Shown here piece by piece: positions 15,614 to 23,724 of a stretch of 64,000 nt of DNA (the first letter of the stretch is position 1; each line of letters starts with the position of its first letter). The stretch covers positions 210,525 to 274,524 of the forward strand of contig NZ_JABMJK010000010.1 in NCBI RefSeq assembly GCF_013376005.1, read 5' to 3'. Position numbers and translations under genes: made by a program. Source of the DNA: Duganella sp. SG902 (GTDB taxonomy: Bacteria > Pseudomonadota > Gammaproteobacteria > Burkholderiales > Burkholderiaceae_D). The notes under the pieces are model-generated. The model saw nothing but the letters and a program-made list of their open reading frames with translations. It was not told the DNA's origin and did not search any database.

Positions 15614-17287
15614 TCACGACGATTCGTTGTGCTGGATCGGCGCATGCGTCTGCATTTGGCCACCGCCGCCCCAGTCAGCTGAGGCGAGTTGATCGCGCCG
15701 AAGCGCTTCCCGCGGCAGGCCGCGTGCTTCCCGTGCCCTGGAAACTGTCACATTGTCGCCTTCCCAGTCAACGATGCCCAGCTCCGCGACGCCGCTACCA
15801 TCAGCCTCCGCCTGGCGGTCGAAGACCTCAAAGTCCTTGGCCAGTTGCACGAAGAACATCATCATGCTGACCGCGGTGTCGCCAAGGTTGTCGTGTTCCT
15901 CGGCTAGCCGGGCGCGGAACGTCTCCAGCTCGCTGCAGGCGACCTGGATCATCTCCCGGGCCTGCGCCACATCACGTTCCCCAAAAGCGCCGCCCTGGTA
16001 ATGAATCCTGGTGGCGCGCGCATCCTGGAAACCCTGCAAAGTTTCGCCAAGCGCGGTGTCCAGGTTGGCTCCCTCGTCCTTATCACCTTCAAATGCATGC
16101 AGTTCGGTGGCCATCTGGATTTTCTCGACCGCCTTCAGCGCCACGTCCCTGGTGGAGAGCAGCCAGCGGCGATAGGCTGTCCGCGCAGACACGGATTCGG
16201 CCGCAGCTTTCGGATATGCATTGCCTTGCTTATCGTACTCGGCGCGGTGTTCGCGTTTTGCCTTGTTGGGATCGCCCATCGAGGGCACTTCCATGCGGAT
16301 GTCCGCCAGCGTGCCGACCACGTTGACCGACTTGCCAGTCAGTGCCAGATAGTAGCGTGAGACGTCCATCGTCAGCGTACCTGTGGCGCAGCCGAACAGC
16401 ACGATCTGGCCGTGCCAATGAGGCCCCTTGGGCACCAGCCTGGCGACGTTGGCCAATTGCCTCGGCCCCAGCTGCGCTTGCGAATCATATGGAGCGTCTC
16501 TCGCGTGATCGCGCGTCAAGTAGGTGCCGTGACCCTCGAGAACAATATTCTCATCATCGGCAATGGGCGGATGCGCCTCATTGTAACCACGCAGACCATC
16601 GACCTCTTTGTCGCCGGCCTTGGGAACCTTGGCGGCCCGCACATTCAGCATGATCCCGTCATTCGCGTGATCCAGCCTGATTCGTATTCGCTGCACCTCT
16701 GAGCTGGCGGTGGTGGGCTGGCTGGGGCGCAACTGGCCCGATCCGGCCCCGTTCCGCCAGCCGACAGACTGCGCGGGGAGCGCCAGCGCCCTCGCCCCCA
16801 TGACATCGGCCTCGTGCTCCAGCCCCGCGTCGGCATTCACTGGCACGCCGTCCTTCATTTGCATGGTCGCCCTCACCCTGCCCTGCGCCTGCTGCACGAT
16901 ATGCCAGGCCTCGTGCGGCAGATGGTGTTCCTGACCGGGCCCGACGTGGATATCGCTGCCTTGGGCGTAAGCCAACGCATTCAGCTGCGCTGGCTGCGCG
17001 GAGTTGTAATGCACTTTCACATCATCCAGCGAGACGCCGGACAGTGCCTCGACGCCCGCCTTGAGCTGGTCCGGCAGGCCGGTCGTGTTGGGGCCGGCAG
17101 GCGCCTGAAGCGATCTGAGCTGCATCGCGCGCGGACTGTTGTCGGCCAACTGGCGCAATTCTCCGAGCGCCTGCGGCTGCCTGGCCGCCAGCTGAAAACT
17201 GGCCAGGCCGTACGCCGGCTGGTGTTGCGGTGAATATGAGTCGGCAGGCCTTTTCGGCGCGCGTTTTTCATCTGCGTAACTACCCAT
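15614..17287 (-). CDS. Putative eCIS cargo: DUF4157 domain plus clan-CD-like peptidase region
   Basis: The 557-residue protein has a leader (about residues 31-60, with LADNSPRAMQLRSLQ) followed by a DUF4157 domain: DVKVHYNSAQPAQLNALAYA, then the zinc-type motif HEAWH at 125-129 and a possible third ligand in LEHEAD near 157-159. DUF4157 proteins are strongly associated with extracellular contractile injection systems. The second half contains LEGHGTYL (His 253) and IVLFGCATGT (Cys 300). This His-Gly ... Cys pair, each after a hydrophobic strand, is the pattern of caspase/C80-like clan CD cysteine peptidases. The remaining 250 residues are unassigned. The protein could be a self-processing or host-acting protease; this is inferred. 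It lies between the terminator at 17308-17337 and the USP-like gene. Confidence 0.78.
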   Translation of the reverse strand: MGSYADEKRAPKRPADSYSPQHQPAYGLASFQLAARQPQALGELRQLADNSPRAMQLRSLQAPAGPNTTGLPDQLKAGVEALSGVSLDDVKVHYNSAQPAQLNALAYAQGSDIHVGPGQEHHLPHEAWHIVQQAQGRVRATMQMKDGVPVNADAGLEHEADVMGARALALPAQSVGWRNGAGSGQLRPSQPTTASSEVQRIRIRLDHANDGIMLNVRAAKVPKAGDKEVDGLRGYNEAHPPIADDENIVLEGHGTYLTRDHARDAPYDSQAQLGPRQLANVARLVPKGPHWHGQIVLFGCATGTLTMDVSRYYLALTGKSVNVVGTLADIRMEVPSMGDPNKAKREHRAEYDKQGNAYPKAAAESVSARTAYRRWLLSTRDVALKAVEKIQMATELHAFEGDKDEGANLDTALGETLQGFQDARATRIHYQGGAFGERDVAQAREMIQVACSELETFRARLAEEHDNLGDTAVSMMMFFVQLAKDFEVFDRQAEADGSGVAELGIVDWEGDNVTVSRAREARGLPREALRRDQLASADWGGGGQMQTHAPIQHNESS

Positions 17288-17307
17288 GATGCCCTCGATT
17301 GGCGGAT

Positions 17308-17337
17308 AAAAAAAGAAGGCAGCCAGGCAGCCGCCTT
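17308..17337 (-). terminator. Rho-independent terminator after the two-repeat protein gene
   Basis: On the minus strand an 8-bp stem (AAGGCGGC paired with GCTGCCTT, one G-T pair, loop TGCCTG) is followed at once by a run of seven T with one C before it. It begins 28 bp after the stop of the gene at 17365-17820 and ends about 20 bp before the start of the DUF4157 cargo gene, so it limits or attenuates read-through into that gene. Confidence 0.78.
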
Positions 17338-17364
17338 CCTCGATACCGGCGGACCGCTACGGCC

Positions 17365-17820
17365 TCAGCCCACGTTGGCGCCGGATGGGATCGCGTCTAT
17401 GATCACTTGCGGCGTCGCCACGACCTTGCTGCCGTTAAAGTTGAACTTGGCGAGAACGGCCGGATCCGGGATCCATTGCTTCTTGCCGTTGGTGATCAGA
17501 TATACGGGCGCGCTGGTCGCCCCCTTGGCCAGCACCGCGCCGACGCTCAGCGCCGGACCGCGTGGGATGTTGTCGACCAGGTAGTCGCTGACCACAACGT
17601 TGTTCCAGTTCGCGAACAGGTTGTTGTAGGTGGTTGAATCCGGGATCCAGCTCAATTGGCCGTTCAACACCAGGTAGATCGGGTCGCTATTGCTGCCCTT
17701 GACGCGTTCGCCGTCATACTTGCTCCAGTTGACGCCCTGTTCCAACGCTTCTTTGATCTGGCCTTCCGAAGCCACCACACGATTGCTTTCCGAATACACT
17801 ACCGCTGCTTGTGAGCTCAT
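17365..17820 (-). CDS. Small two-repeat protein under a sigma-54 promoter, eCIS-associated
   Basis: The 151-residue protein consists mainly of two related units: SDPIYLVLNGQLSWIPDSTT (about residues 44-63) and SAPVYLITNGKKQWIPDPAV (about 102-121). Each is followed by a hydrophobic stretch and a VxxxxVDNIP or VIIDAIP segment. There is no signal peptide. The repeat resembles short Y-L-x-x-N-G-x-x-x-W-I-P-D units seen in bacterial surface or secreted proteins, but I cannot name a family. It is divergent from the eCIS operon, and its sigma-54 promoter mirrors the operon promoter, so it is probably produced together with the particle. A receptor-binding or particle-attached role is speculation. 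Confidence 0.7.
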   Translation of the reverse strand: MSSQAAVVYSESNRVVASEGQIKEALEQGVNWSKYDGERVKGSNSDPIYLVLNGQLSWIPDSTTYNNLFANWNNVVVSDYLVDNIPRGPALSVGAVLAKGATSAPVYLITNGKKQWIPDPAVLAKFNFNGSKVVATPQVIIDAIPSGANVG

Positions 17821-17892
17821 GACATTGTCCTTTTAAATAGTTGACGAAAGCCTCTTGCGCGCCACCCGGAATGGGTTGCGGCCAGCCAGTTC

Positions 17893-17908
17893 AGCAATTG
17901 CCATGCCA
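17893..17908 (-). promoter_or_regulatory. Sigma-54 (-24/-12) promoter for the two-repeat protein gene
   Basis: The minus strand reads TGGCATGGCAATTGCT. Compared with the consensus TGGCACGnnnnTTGCw, only the sixth base differs, and the invariant GG and GC doublets are exactly 12 bp apart. The predicted start point is near 17882, about 60 bp upstream of the ATG at 17820. Confidence 0.75.
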
Positions 17909-17964
17909 TCGCCGCGATGCCGGTCCGGCGCTATGGGCGGCGTGTGCGGCGCTGTTTTCCGCCG

Positions 17965-18013
17965 TGTAAAAAAATCCCACTTTACATGTCAATTGACACG
18001 CGATTTGACACGC
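17965..18013. promoter_or_regulatory. Repeat cluster, candidate enhancer (UAS) for a sigma-54 activator
   Basis: Within about 50 bp are an inverted repeat TGTAAA/TTTACA (17965-17970 and 17981-17986), a perfect 12-bp palindrome TGTCAATTGACA (17987-17998), and a 9-bp direct repeat TTGACACGC at 17993-18001 and 18005-18013 (12-bp period). It lies roughly 55-110 bp from both sigma-54 promoters, the usual distance for an enhancer. The sigma-54 activator at 39603-41126 is the obvious candidate to bind it; this is inferred. Confidence 0.6.
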
Positions 18014-18074
18014 CGGGCGCGGCCGCCGGCACGGCGCGCCGCGCCAATACTGGCTGCGGCCACGCTTTTAGCGC

Positions 18075-18089
18075 TGGCACTGATTTTGC
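18075..18089 (+). promoter_or_regulatory. Sigma-54 (-24/-12) promoter of the eCIS operon
   Basis: TGGCACTGATTTTGC matches the sigma-54 consensus TGGCACGnnnnTTGC at every position but the G after CAC, with GG and GC 12 bp apart. The predicted start is near 18101, which gives a leader of about 58 bases to the first eCIS gene at 18159. Confidence 0.78.
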
Positions 18090-18158
18090 GTAAGGACCAT
18101 GTTGAAAAGTGCTGCGCCGTGCAGCGTCCATGACCTACATCAGCATCGGGAACGCCAT

Positions 18159-18743
18159 ATGTCCAATATCCGCAACGTCCTTGAAGTGATCTGCAAGGCT
18201 GTCAACGAGAACCTGCAGAACCTCGAGCAGCGCGGCGACGATTGGGTCGTGTTGTCGAGTATCGTCGGCCATGGCGGCGGGATCAACGAACACGTCAGCA
18301 ACAAGGTGGTGATGACGGTCTACAACGTCACGCGCGAAAACATGGTCAGCAATTACACCGCGGCCCGGGCCGGCAACGATGCGTTTGCGATGGTGCGCCC
18401 TCCCATCTACATCAATCTGTACTTGATGTTCATGGCAAATTTCGCCGATAAAAACTACACCGACGGCCTGGCGGCGATTTCGCGCGTGATCTCGTTTTTC
18501 CAGCAAAATCCATGCTTTACCCAAGCCAACCGGCCCGAGCTGCAACCGGGGATCGACAAGCTGACCTTGGAGATGGAAAACCTGACGCCTACCGATGTCA
18601 GCTTCGTCATGGGCGTGCTGGGCACCAAGTATTTGCCCAGCGCGTTTTACAAGCTGCGCCTGCTGCCGTTCGATGCCAACGCGATGTATGCCCGTGGCCA
18701 TGGGGTGCAGGGCAACAGCGCCAACAGCCTGCCGGAAGCCTGA
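18159..18743 (+). CDS. eCIS DUF4255 cap/terminator protein (Afp16/Pvc16-like)
   Basis: This 194-residue protein has the DUF4255 pattern: an N-terminal helix (NIRNVLEVICKAVNENL), a strand region (VVMTVYNVTRENM), the conserved PPIYINLYLMFMANFADKNYTDGLAAISRVISFFQQNP segment near residues 80-117, and KYLPSAFYKLRLL near the end. DUF4255 proteins cap the top of the tail tube in contractile injection systems. In the Afp/PVC loci this gene comes last, whereas here it comes first after the sigma-54 promoter. I chose the ATG at 18159 because the family begins at this Asn-Ile-Arg motif. Confidence 0.88.
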   Translation: MSNIRNVLEVICKAVNENLQNLEQRGDDWVVLSSIVGHGGGINEHVSNKVVMTVYNVTRENMVSNYTAARAGNDAFAMVRPPIYINLYLMFMANFADKNYTDGLAAISRVISFFQQNPCFTQANRPELQPGIDKLTLEMENLTPTDVSFVMGVLGTKYLPSAFYKLRLLPFDANAMYARGHGVQGNSANSLPEA

Positions 18744-18753
18744 GGCACCCATC

Positions 18754-19974
18754 ATGGCCACCCATCCCGCCCACCGGCTGACGCTCGGCGCCGCCGACGC
18801 CACCCCGCCACTGCGCAAGTTATGCAGCGTGGCGGTCACCCATACCTTCTATCTGCCGCCACTGCATGCCTGCGCCGATCTCAGCGTCGAGGCGACGCCG
18901 GCCTGCCAGGCGCTAATGGCCCAGCTTGGCATCGCGCTCCGGCAGGACGCGACCGGATTCAGTCTCTTCATCCCGGCCGCCAAGCTGCCGGCGCTGCAAG
19001 CGTATCTGCTGGATGGCGCCCGCGTCGGCCCGGACGGCCATCTGGAATTCTGGCAGCGCCTGACGTTTTCGCTGCGGCTGAACAATCCGGACTTCGTCGG
19101 CTTCACCTCGCTGCCGCTGGACCTGGTCACCAGCGGCCGAAATCTGTACGCCAGCAACGCCGACGCACACTACACCGACCAGGGCTTGTTGCTCAGCGCC
19201 GGCGCGGCGATGCTGGGCGACGCGCTGCTGCGGGTGACCGGTCCGGAGCTACCGGTCACGCTGCCGGAGGACGTCGCGGCGGTGCAGGTCAAGGATATTT
19301 CCGGCGCCGTGGTGCTGCCGGCGCCCGGCGCCAAGCCCATTTATATTTCGCCACCACCGTACCGCCAGGCGCTGCTGGACCTGGGCAGCCTGCCGCACGG
19401 GCGCTACCGTATTGTCGCGCTGACCGACGCGGGGCGCGCCTGCGGCGTCGGCGGATATCCGCGCGATGTGCTGTACACGCCACAGCAGTCCGGCGCGCTG
19501 GTGCTGCTGGATCTGTTCTTCACCCGGCCGACCCGCGGCAGTGCTGGCCAGTATCTGTTTGAACGGCCAGACTCGCCGCCTGCCGGCGTCGGCGGCCAGC
19601 CGCTTGACCTGCCCTACCTGCTGCCCTTCATTGCCCGCTTGACGCAATGGCGCTACTTCGTCATCTCGCAGGACCCCGGCACGCGGCTGGCGGACCTGCG
19701 GATAGACGGCGAAGGCGTCACGTTTTCCGGTCCCGGCAAGCCGGTGCCCTTACCAAGCGGCCACAGCGCCGTGGTGTTCACCGCCGACCGCCTGCTGCCG
19801 CTGCAACACAAGCCGACCCTGTTGTTCAAGCTACATGGCAAGCGCCTGCACAGCGATAGCCATGAGAATCACGTCCGTATCTCCCGCCTGCCTGCAGCGT
19901 CAAGCACGCCGGTGTGGCCCGATGGGGAACTGCCGCCAGTCTCGGGCGTTTCCGAAATTTTTGTCTATGTTTGA
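18754..19974 (+). CDS. Conserved eCIS-locus protein of unknown function
   Basis: The 406-residue product has no recognised catalytic motif, signal peptide or membrane segment. It is rich in beta-strand patterns (FSLRLNNPDFVGFTSLPL near residue 108, YRIVALTDAGRACGVGGYP near 217, FVISQDPGTRLADLRIDG near 304). It lies between the cap and sheath genes, 10 bp after the cap gene and in the same operon, so it is probably structural or an assembly factor. Its conserved GxGGYPRDVLYTP stretch could help a profile search. I chose the ATG at 18754, just after the stop of the cap gene. Confidence 0.75.
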   Translation: MATHPAHRLTLGAADATPPLRKLCSVAVTHTFYLPPLHACADLSVEATPACQALMAQLGIALRQDATGFSLFIPAAKLPALQAYLLDGARVGPDGHLEFWQRLTFSLRLNNPDFVGFTSLPLDLVTSGRNLYASNADAHYTDQGLLLSAGAAMLGDALLRVTGPELPVTLPEDVAAVQVKDISGAVVLPAPGAKPIYISPPPYRQALLDLGSLPHGRYRIVALTDAGRACGVGGYPRDVLYTPQQSGALVLLDLFFTRPTRGSAGQYLFERPDSPPAGVGGQPLDLPYLLPFIARLTQWRYFVISQDPGTRLADLRIDGEGVTFSGPGKPVPLPSGHSAVVFTADRLLPLQHKPTLLFKLHGKRLHSDSHENHVRISRLPAASSTPVWPDGELPPVSGVSEIFVYV

Positions 19975-20018
19975 TCCGGCAATTCCGCCACGTTTGAAAA
20001 AAGAGAAGGATACGCGCC

Positions 20019-21797
20019 ATGTCGACCAGCACCACCCTAGCCAAGAACCGTAAAACACCCGGTGTCTATATTACGGAGTTCCCATCGTTTCCGCCGTCGA
20101 TAACCGGGGTGGCCACCGCCGTGCCGATCTTCATCGGCTACACGGAAACCGCGGCCGATCCGGCCACCGGCAAGCAACTTTTCAACCAGGCCATCGCCAT
20201 CAGCTCGATGGTTGATTACATCAGCTATTTCGGCTACGGCTACAGCACCGTCAGCGACGTCGCGCCGGCGGCCGGCGAGGACTACGATTTCCAGGCGCCA
20301 GGCCTGCAAGTGATCGATGACAAGCTGGTCGCCGTGTCAAAGAAATATCAGGTCGGCCAGACCGATAACGGTTCGGTGCCGAAATTCAACCTGTATGCGG
20401 CCATGCAGCTGTTCTTCTCCAACGGCGGCGGCAACTGTCACGTGATCTCGGTTGGCAACTACGTTGGCCAGCCTGGCGGGCTGCAGCTTGAAAACGCCGC
20501 CGCCGTGGCCGTCAAGGCCAAGGCGCTGCGGGCCGGCATCGACATCGCCGAGGCGGTCAAGGGCGGCACCATGCTGGTCATGCCGGACGCCTGCCTGCTG
20601 CCGGTCGAGGAGCATCTGCCGCTCGCCGTGGCCATGTTGAAACAAGCCAAAAAACTGCAGGACCGGGTCGCCATCCTCGATCTGCCGGGCGCGCTGGAAG
20701 CGAGCAACTGGACGGCCGAGAAGATGCGCGAGACCACCGACGATTTTTGCGTCGGCATCAACAGCGCGGAGGATGCCTTCAGCTACGGCGCGGCCTACGG
20801 CCCGGCGCTGGAATCGTCACTGCTGACGATAGACGACGTGGACTACACCAATTTGCTCGGCAATGCGCCACAAAGCCAGGTCCTGATGAACAACCTGCTG
20901 ACCACCCAGGCGCTGGCCAGCTATCCGGTCGACGGCAATGGCGAATATACGAAGAAATTCAAGGATATCGCGGCGCGCATCGCCGCCGCCTTCCCGATCG
21001 ATGGCACCACGGGCAAGTTCGGGCACCCGGAGGGCATTACCGGCACCGTGGCGGGCTATCCCGCGACCCCGGCGTCCACCATCCTGGTTTCGCTCAATCA
21101 AACCGACGTGCCGTCGCCCCCGAAGGACGACCGTGCAGCCATCGGCTCGCTCGACCAGTACCTGACCAACGCCGTGCCGCTGATCGGCCAGATCGAGCAG
21201 ATCCTGGCCAGCCAGCTGAACGTGGTGCCGCCCAGCGGCGTCATGGCCGGCGTGTGGTCGCAGAACGACGCCAACCGCGGGGTCTGGAACGCGCCCGCCA
21301 ATGTCAGCCTGAACCAGATCATCGCGCCCAAAGTGCTGCTGAACGATGAACAGCAAGGCGACTTCAACGTGCCGCTGAACGGCAACTCGGTCTGCATCCT
21401 GCGCTCGTCGACCAGCCGCGGCACCGTGGTCTGGGGCGCACGCACGCTCGATGGCAACAGCCTGGACTACCGCTACATCCAGGTGCGCCGCACGCTGAAC
21501 TACCTGGAGCAGTCGATCAAGGCCGCGTTGCAGCAGTTCGTGTTCGCCCCCAACGATGGCGGCACCTGGGCCACCGTCACGGCGGCGATCTCCAGTTTCC
21601 TGACGCAGGTCTGGCAGGCCGGCGGCCTGATGGGCGACAAGGCCAGCGACGCGTTCACCGTCAACTGCGGCACGCCGACCACCATGAGCGCGCTCGACGT
21701 GCTGAACGGTTACATGATCGTCAGCGTCACCGTGCAACTGATCCATCCGGCGGAATTCATCGAGCTGACCTTCAAGCAGACCATGCAAGGCGCCTGA
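20019..21797 (+). CDS. eCIS contractile sheath protein
   Basis: This 592-residue protein is a phage tail sheath family member. The N-terminus KTPGVYITEFPSFPPSITGVATAVPIFIGYTE is the classic sheath linker and domain start. The C-terminal half carries WGARTLDG near residue 471, RRTLNYLEQSIKAALQQFVFAPN near 490, and a closing IHPAEFIELTFKQ. It is longer than the minimal sheath, which suggests inserted surface domains between residues 60 and 440. Afp and PVC encode three sheath paralogues, but only one is present here. A GAAGGA site precedes the ATG. Confidence 0.95.
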   Translation: MSTSTTLAKNRKTPGVYITEFPSFPPSITGVATAVPIFIGYTETAADPATGKQLFNQAIAISSMVDYISYFGYGYSTVSDVAPAAGEDYDFQAPGLQVIDDKLVAVSKKYQVGQTDNGSVPKFNLYAAMQLFFSNGGGNCHVISVGNYVGQPGGLQLENAAAVAVKAKALRAGIDIAEAVKGGTMLVMPDACLLPVEEHLPLAVAMLKQAKKLQDRVAILDLPGALEASNWTAEKMRETTDDFCVGINSAEDAFSYGAAYGPALESSLLTIDDVDYTNLLGNAPQSQVLMNNLLTTQALASYPVDGNGEYTKKFKDIAARIAAAFPIDGTTGKFGHPEGITGTVAGYPATPASTILVSLNQTDVPSPPKDDRAAIGSLDQYLTNAVPLIGQIEQILASQLNVVPPSGVMAGVWSQNDANRGVWNAPANVSLNQIIAPKVLLNDEQQGDFNVPLNGNSVCILRSSTSRGTVVWGARTLDGNSLDYRYIQVRRTLNYLEQSIKAALQQFVFAPNDGGTWATVTAAISSFLTQVWQAGGLMGDKASDAFTVNCGTPTTMSALDVLNGYMIVSVTVQLIHPAEFIELTFKQTMQGA

Positions 21798-21849
21798 CAC
21801 GGCCCGACCGTCCCTCAGGTAAACCCACAACTTTTAGCAGGAGAGCATT

Positions 21850-22305
21850 ATGGCAGGCGAAACCCAATCCACGAATGTATGGCCGCTTCCGAAGTTCTAC
21901 TTTTCGGTCACCGGACTGCCGTCCGGCACCGTCAGTTTCCAGGAGGTGACCGGCCTCAGCACCGAGGTGACACCGATCGAATACCGTCACGGCGACAGCC
22001 CCAGCTTCTATCCGATCAAGATGCCGGGGCTGGGCAAGGTGGGCAATGTCACCATGCGCAAAGGGATTTTCATCAACGACACCGCGCTGTGGAACTGGTT
22101 CGACCAGATCAAGATGAACACCATCGAGCGCCTGACGGTGGTGGTCAGTCTGCTGGACGAGTCGGCGGCGCCCAAGATGGTGTGGACCTTGCAAAACGCG
22201 TTTCCGATCAAGGTCACCGGCACCGAACTGAAATCGGAAGGCAACGAGGTCGCCGTCGAAAGCGTCGAGATCGCCTTTGAAACGATGACCATCTCGGCGC
22301 CGTAA
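21850..22305 (+). CDS. eCIS inner tube protein (T4 gp19/Afp1-like)
   Basis: This 151-residue protein fits the phage tail tube family: FYFSVTGLPSGTVSFQEVTGLSTEVTPIEYRHG at the start, a middle KMPGLGKVGNVTMRKGIF, and the closing EVAVESVEIAFETMTI. Such proteins stack as hexamers to form the inner tube that is driven into the target. A strong AGGAG site lies before the ATG. It directly follows the sheath gene, as in other eCIS loci. Confidence 0.94.
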   Translation: MAGETQSTNVWPLPKFYFSVTGLPSGTVSFQEVTGLSTEVTPIEYRHGDSPSFYPIKMPGLGKVGNVTMRKGIFINDTALWNWFDQIKMNTIERLTVVVSLLDESAAPKMVWTLQNAFPIKVTGTELKSEGNEVAVESVEIAFETMTISAP

Positions 22306-22307
22306 GC

Positions 22308-22838
22308 ATGTTCGCCACCTATCATCCGCCGCCGGCGTTTTCCTTCACCGTCATGGTGGCGGGGGTGGGCACGCCGCTGCAACTGAGCAGCCTGGCCGAC
22401 ACCAGTTTCCAGGAGGCGTCCGGCCTGGAGGCCAGGATCGACACCGAGGCGCTGGCCGAGGGCGGTGAAAACCGCTTTGTCCACCAGTTGCCGGGCGTGA
22501 CCAAGTCGCCCAACCTGGTGCTGCGGCGCGGCTATGTGACGCGGCCCTCGTTCCTGTCCGAATGGGCGGCCCAGACCATCGGTTCGGCCTTGAGCCAGCG
22601 CATCCTGCCGCAGACACTGGTGGTGATGTTGCTGGGCAGCGAACGGCTGCCGCTGGTGGCCTGGCGGCTGGACCGCGCCTGGCCGGTGCGCTGGGTGACC
22701 GGCGCCTTCGACGCCACCAAAAACGAGGTGCTGACCGAGGTGCTGGAATTTCGCTACGGCGCCGTCACCCGCATGCCGCTGACCGAGGCGGCCGCCATGA
22801 TTCCCGTGGTCGATCGCCTGATCGACATGAACACCTAG
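22308..22838 (+). CDS. Second tube-type protein (Afp5/Pvc5-like)
   Basis: This 176-residue paralogue of the tube protein has FSFTVMVAGVGTPLQL, SFQEASGLEARIDTEALAEGGENRFVHQLPGV and LVLRRGYV motifs, ending in a strand EVLEFRYGAVTRM. In Afp/PVC the second tube paralogue forms the ring connecting the tube to the spike and baseplate. It starts three bases after the tube gene. Confidence 0.9.
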   Translation: MFATYHPPPAFSFTVMVAGVGTPLQLSSLADTSFQEASGLEARIDTEALAEGGENRFVHQLPGVTKSPNLVLRRGYVTRPSFLSEWAAQTIGSALSQRILPQTLVVMLLGSERLPLVAWRLDRAWPVRWVTGAFDATKNEVLTEVLEFRYGAVTRMPLTEAAAMIPVVDRLIDMNT

Positions 22839-22852
22839 GAAAGGAAAGCATC

Positions 22853-23035
22853 ATGCCTGTGGAAATCAGTGAAATCGGGGTGCGCATCCACGTCCGTGAC
22901 GAGCCGCATGACGGCGCCGCGCGCGGCGCCGACGCCGGCACCGATGACGGCCAGGCCACGCCGCGGCAGGACGAGATCGTCCGCGCATGCGTGCGGCTGG
23001 TGCTGCAGGCGTTGCGCGACCAGGGAGCGCGGTGA
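22853..23035 (+). CDS. Small DUF5908-type protein (Afp6/Pvc6 position)
   Basis: The 60-residue protein starts MPVEISEIGVRIHV and ends with a helix DEIVRACVRLVLQALRDQGAR, the DUF5908 pattern, and it occupies the position of Afp6. It is a small conserved eCIS component without a clear assigned role. An AGGAAAGGA site precedes the ATG, and its stop overlaps the next start (TGATG). Confidence 0.78.
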   Translation: MPVEISEIGVRIHVRDEPHDGAARGADAGTDDGQATPRQDEIVRACVRLVLQALRDQGAR

Positions 23036-23724
23036 TGCTGGGCGGCCTGCAACACATGGTGATTTCGGCCTTCTCCAACGACAAGCTGCGCCAGCCGGCG
23101 GGGGAATTCACCGTGTGGATCAATCCGGCCAGCTATCGGCACGATTACGGCGTCAAGTATGTCGATCGCCAGGGACCGGGCAGCAACGGCGCCTCGCCGG
23201 TGCTCAACAAGGTGTGCGAGGAAACGGTGGCGTTCGACCTGGTGTTCGACGCCACCGGCGTGATTCCGCCGCCCAACGGCGGCGGCTACCCGGCGGACGG
23301 GGTGGCCACGCTGGTCAAGGACTTCAAGGACCTGACCGTGACCCTGAAGGGCAAGCTGCATCGCCCCAACCTGCTCAAGCTGAAATGGGGGACGCTGCAG
23401 TTCGAATGCGTGCTCAGCAGTGTCAACGTCGCCTACACGCTGTTCCGCCCGGACGGCACGCCGTTGCGCGCCAAGCTGTCGGCCACCTTCCGCTCCAGCG
23501 CCAGCGAGGCGGCGCTGGCCGAGCGGGCCAACACCAATTCCCCCGACATGACCCACTTGGTGACGGTGGTGGCCGGCGACAGCTTGCCGGCGCTGTGCGA
23601 ACGCATCTACGGGAGCAGCCGCTACTACCTGGGCGTGGCCGCCTTCAACCGGCTGAACGGCTTTCGCCAGCTGCGGCCCGGCGACCAGCTGCTGTTTCCG
23701 CCGCTGTCGGGGTCCAATCCATGA
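23035..23724 (+). CDS. LysM-containing eCIS baseplate adaptor (Afp7/Pvc7-like)
   Basis: The 229-residue protein begins MLGGLQHMVISAFSNDKL and has a first domain common to Afp7/gp53-like adaptors (EFTVWINPASYRHDYGVKY near residue 24; AFDLVFDATGVI near 66). A C-terminal LysM follows (VTVVAGDSLPALCERIYG, then FNRLNGFRQLRPGDQLLFPP). It joins the inner tube to the spike and baseplate. Its ATG overlaps the DUF5908 stop and its own stop overlaps the spike start, indicating coupled translation. Confidence 0.9.
   Translation: MLGGLQHMVISAFSNDKLRQPAGEFTVWINPASYRHDYGVKYVDRQGPGSNGASPVLNKVCEETVAFDLVFDATGVIPPPNGGGYPADGVATLVKDFKDLTVTLKGKLHRPNLLKLKWGTLQFECVLSSVNVAYTLFRPDGTPLRAKLSATFRSSASEAALAERANTNSPDMTHLVTVVAGDSLPALCERIYGSSRYYLGVAAFNRLNGFRQLRPGDQLLFPPLSGSNP

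Larger units (their letters stand above)
17821..18158. other. Divergent control region of the eCIS locus (no gene)
   Basis: This 338-bp stretch holds no convincing gene. It contains a sigma-54 promoter on each strand facing outward (17893-17908 minus, 18075-18089 plus) and a repeat-rich, AT-rich island between them (17965-18013). The arrangement is that of a shared enhancer serving two divergent sigma-54 transcripts. Confidence 0.75.

Noticed and set aside
15608..15622. CGTCGT-C-ACGACG hairpin at the end of the DUF4157 cargo gene as a terminator
   Set aside because: The stem is short, overlaps the stop codon and has no T-tract after it on the minus strand.
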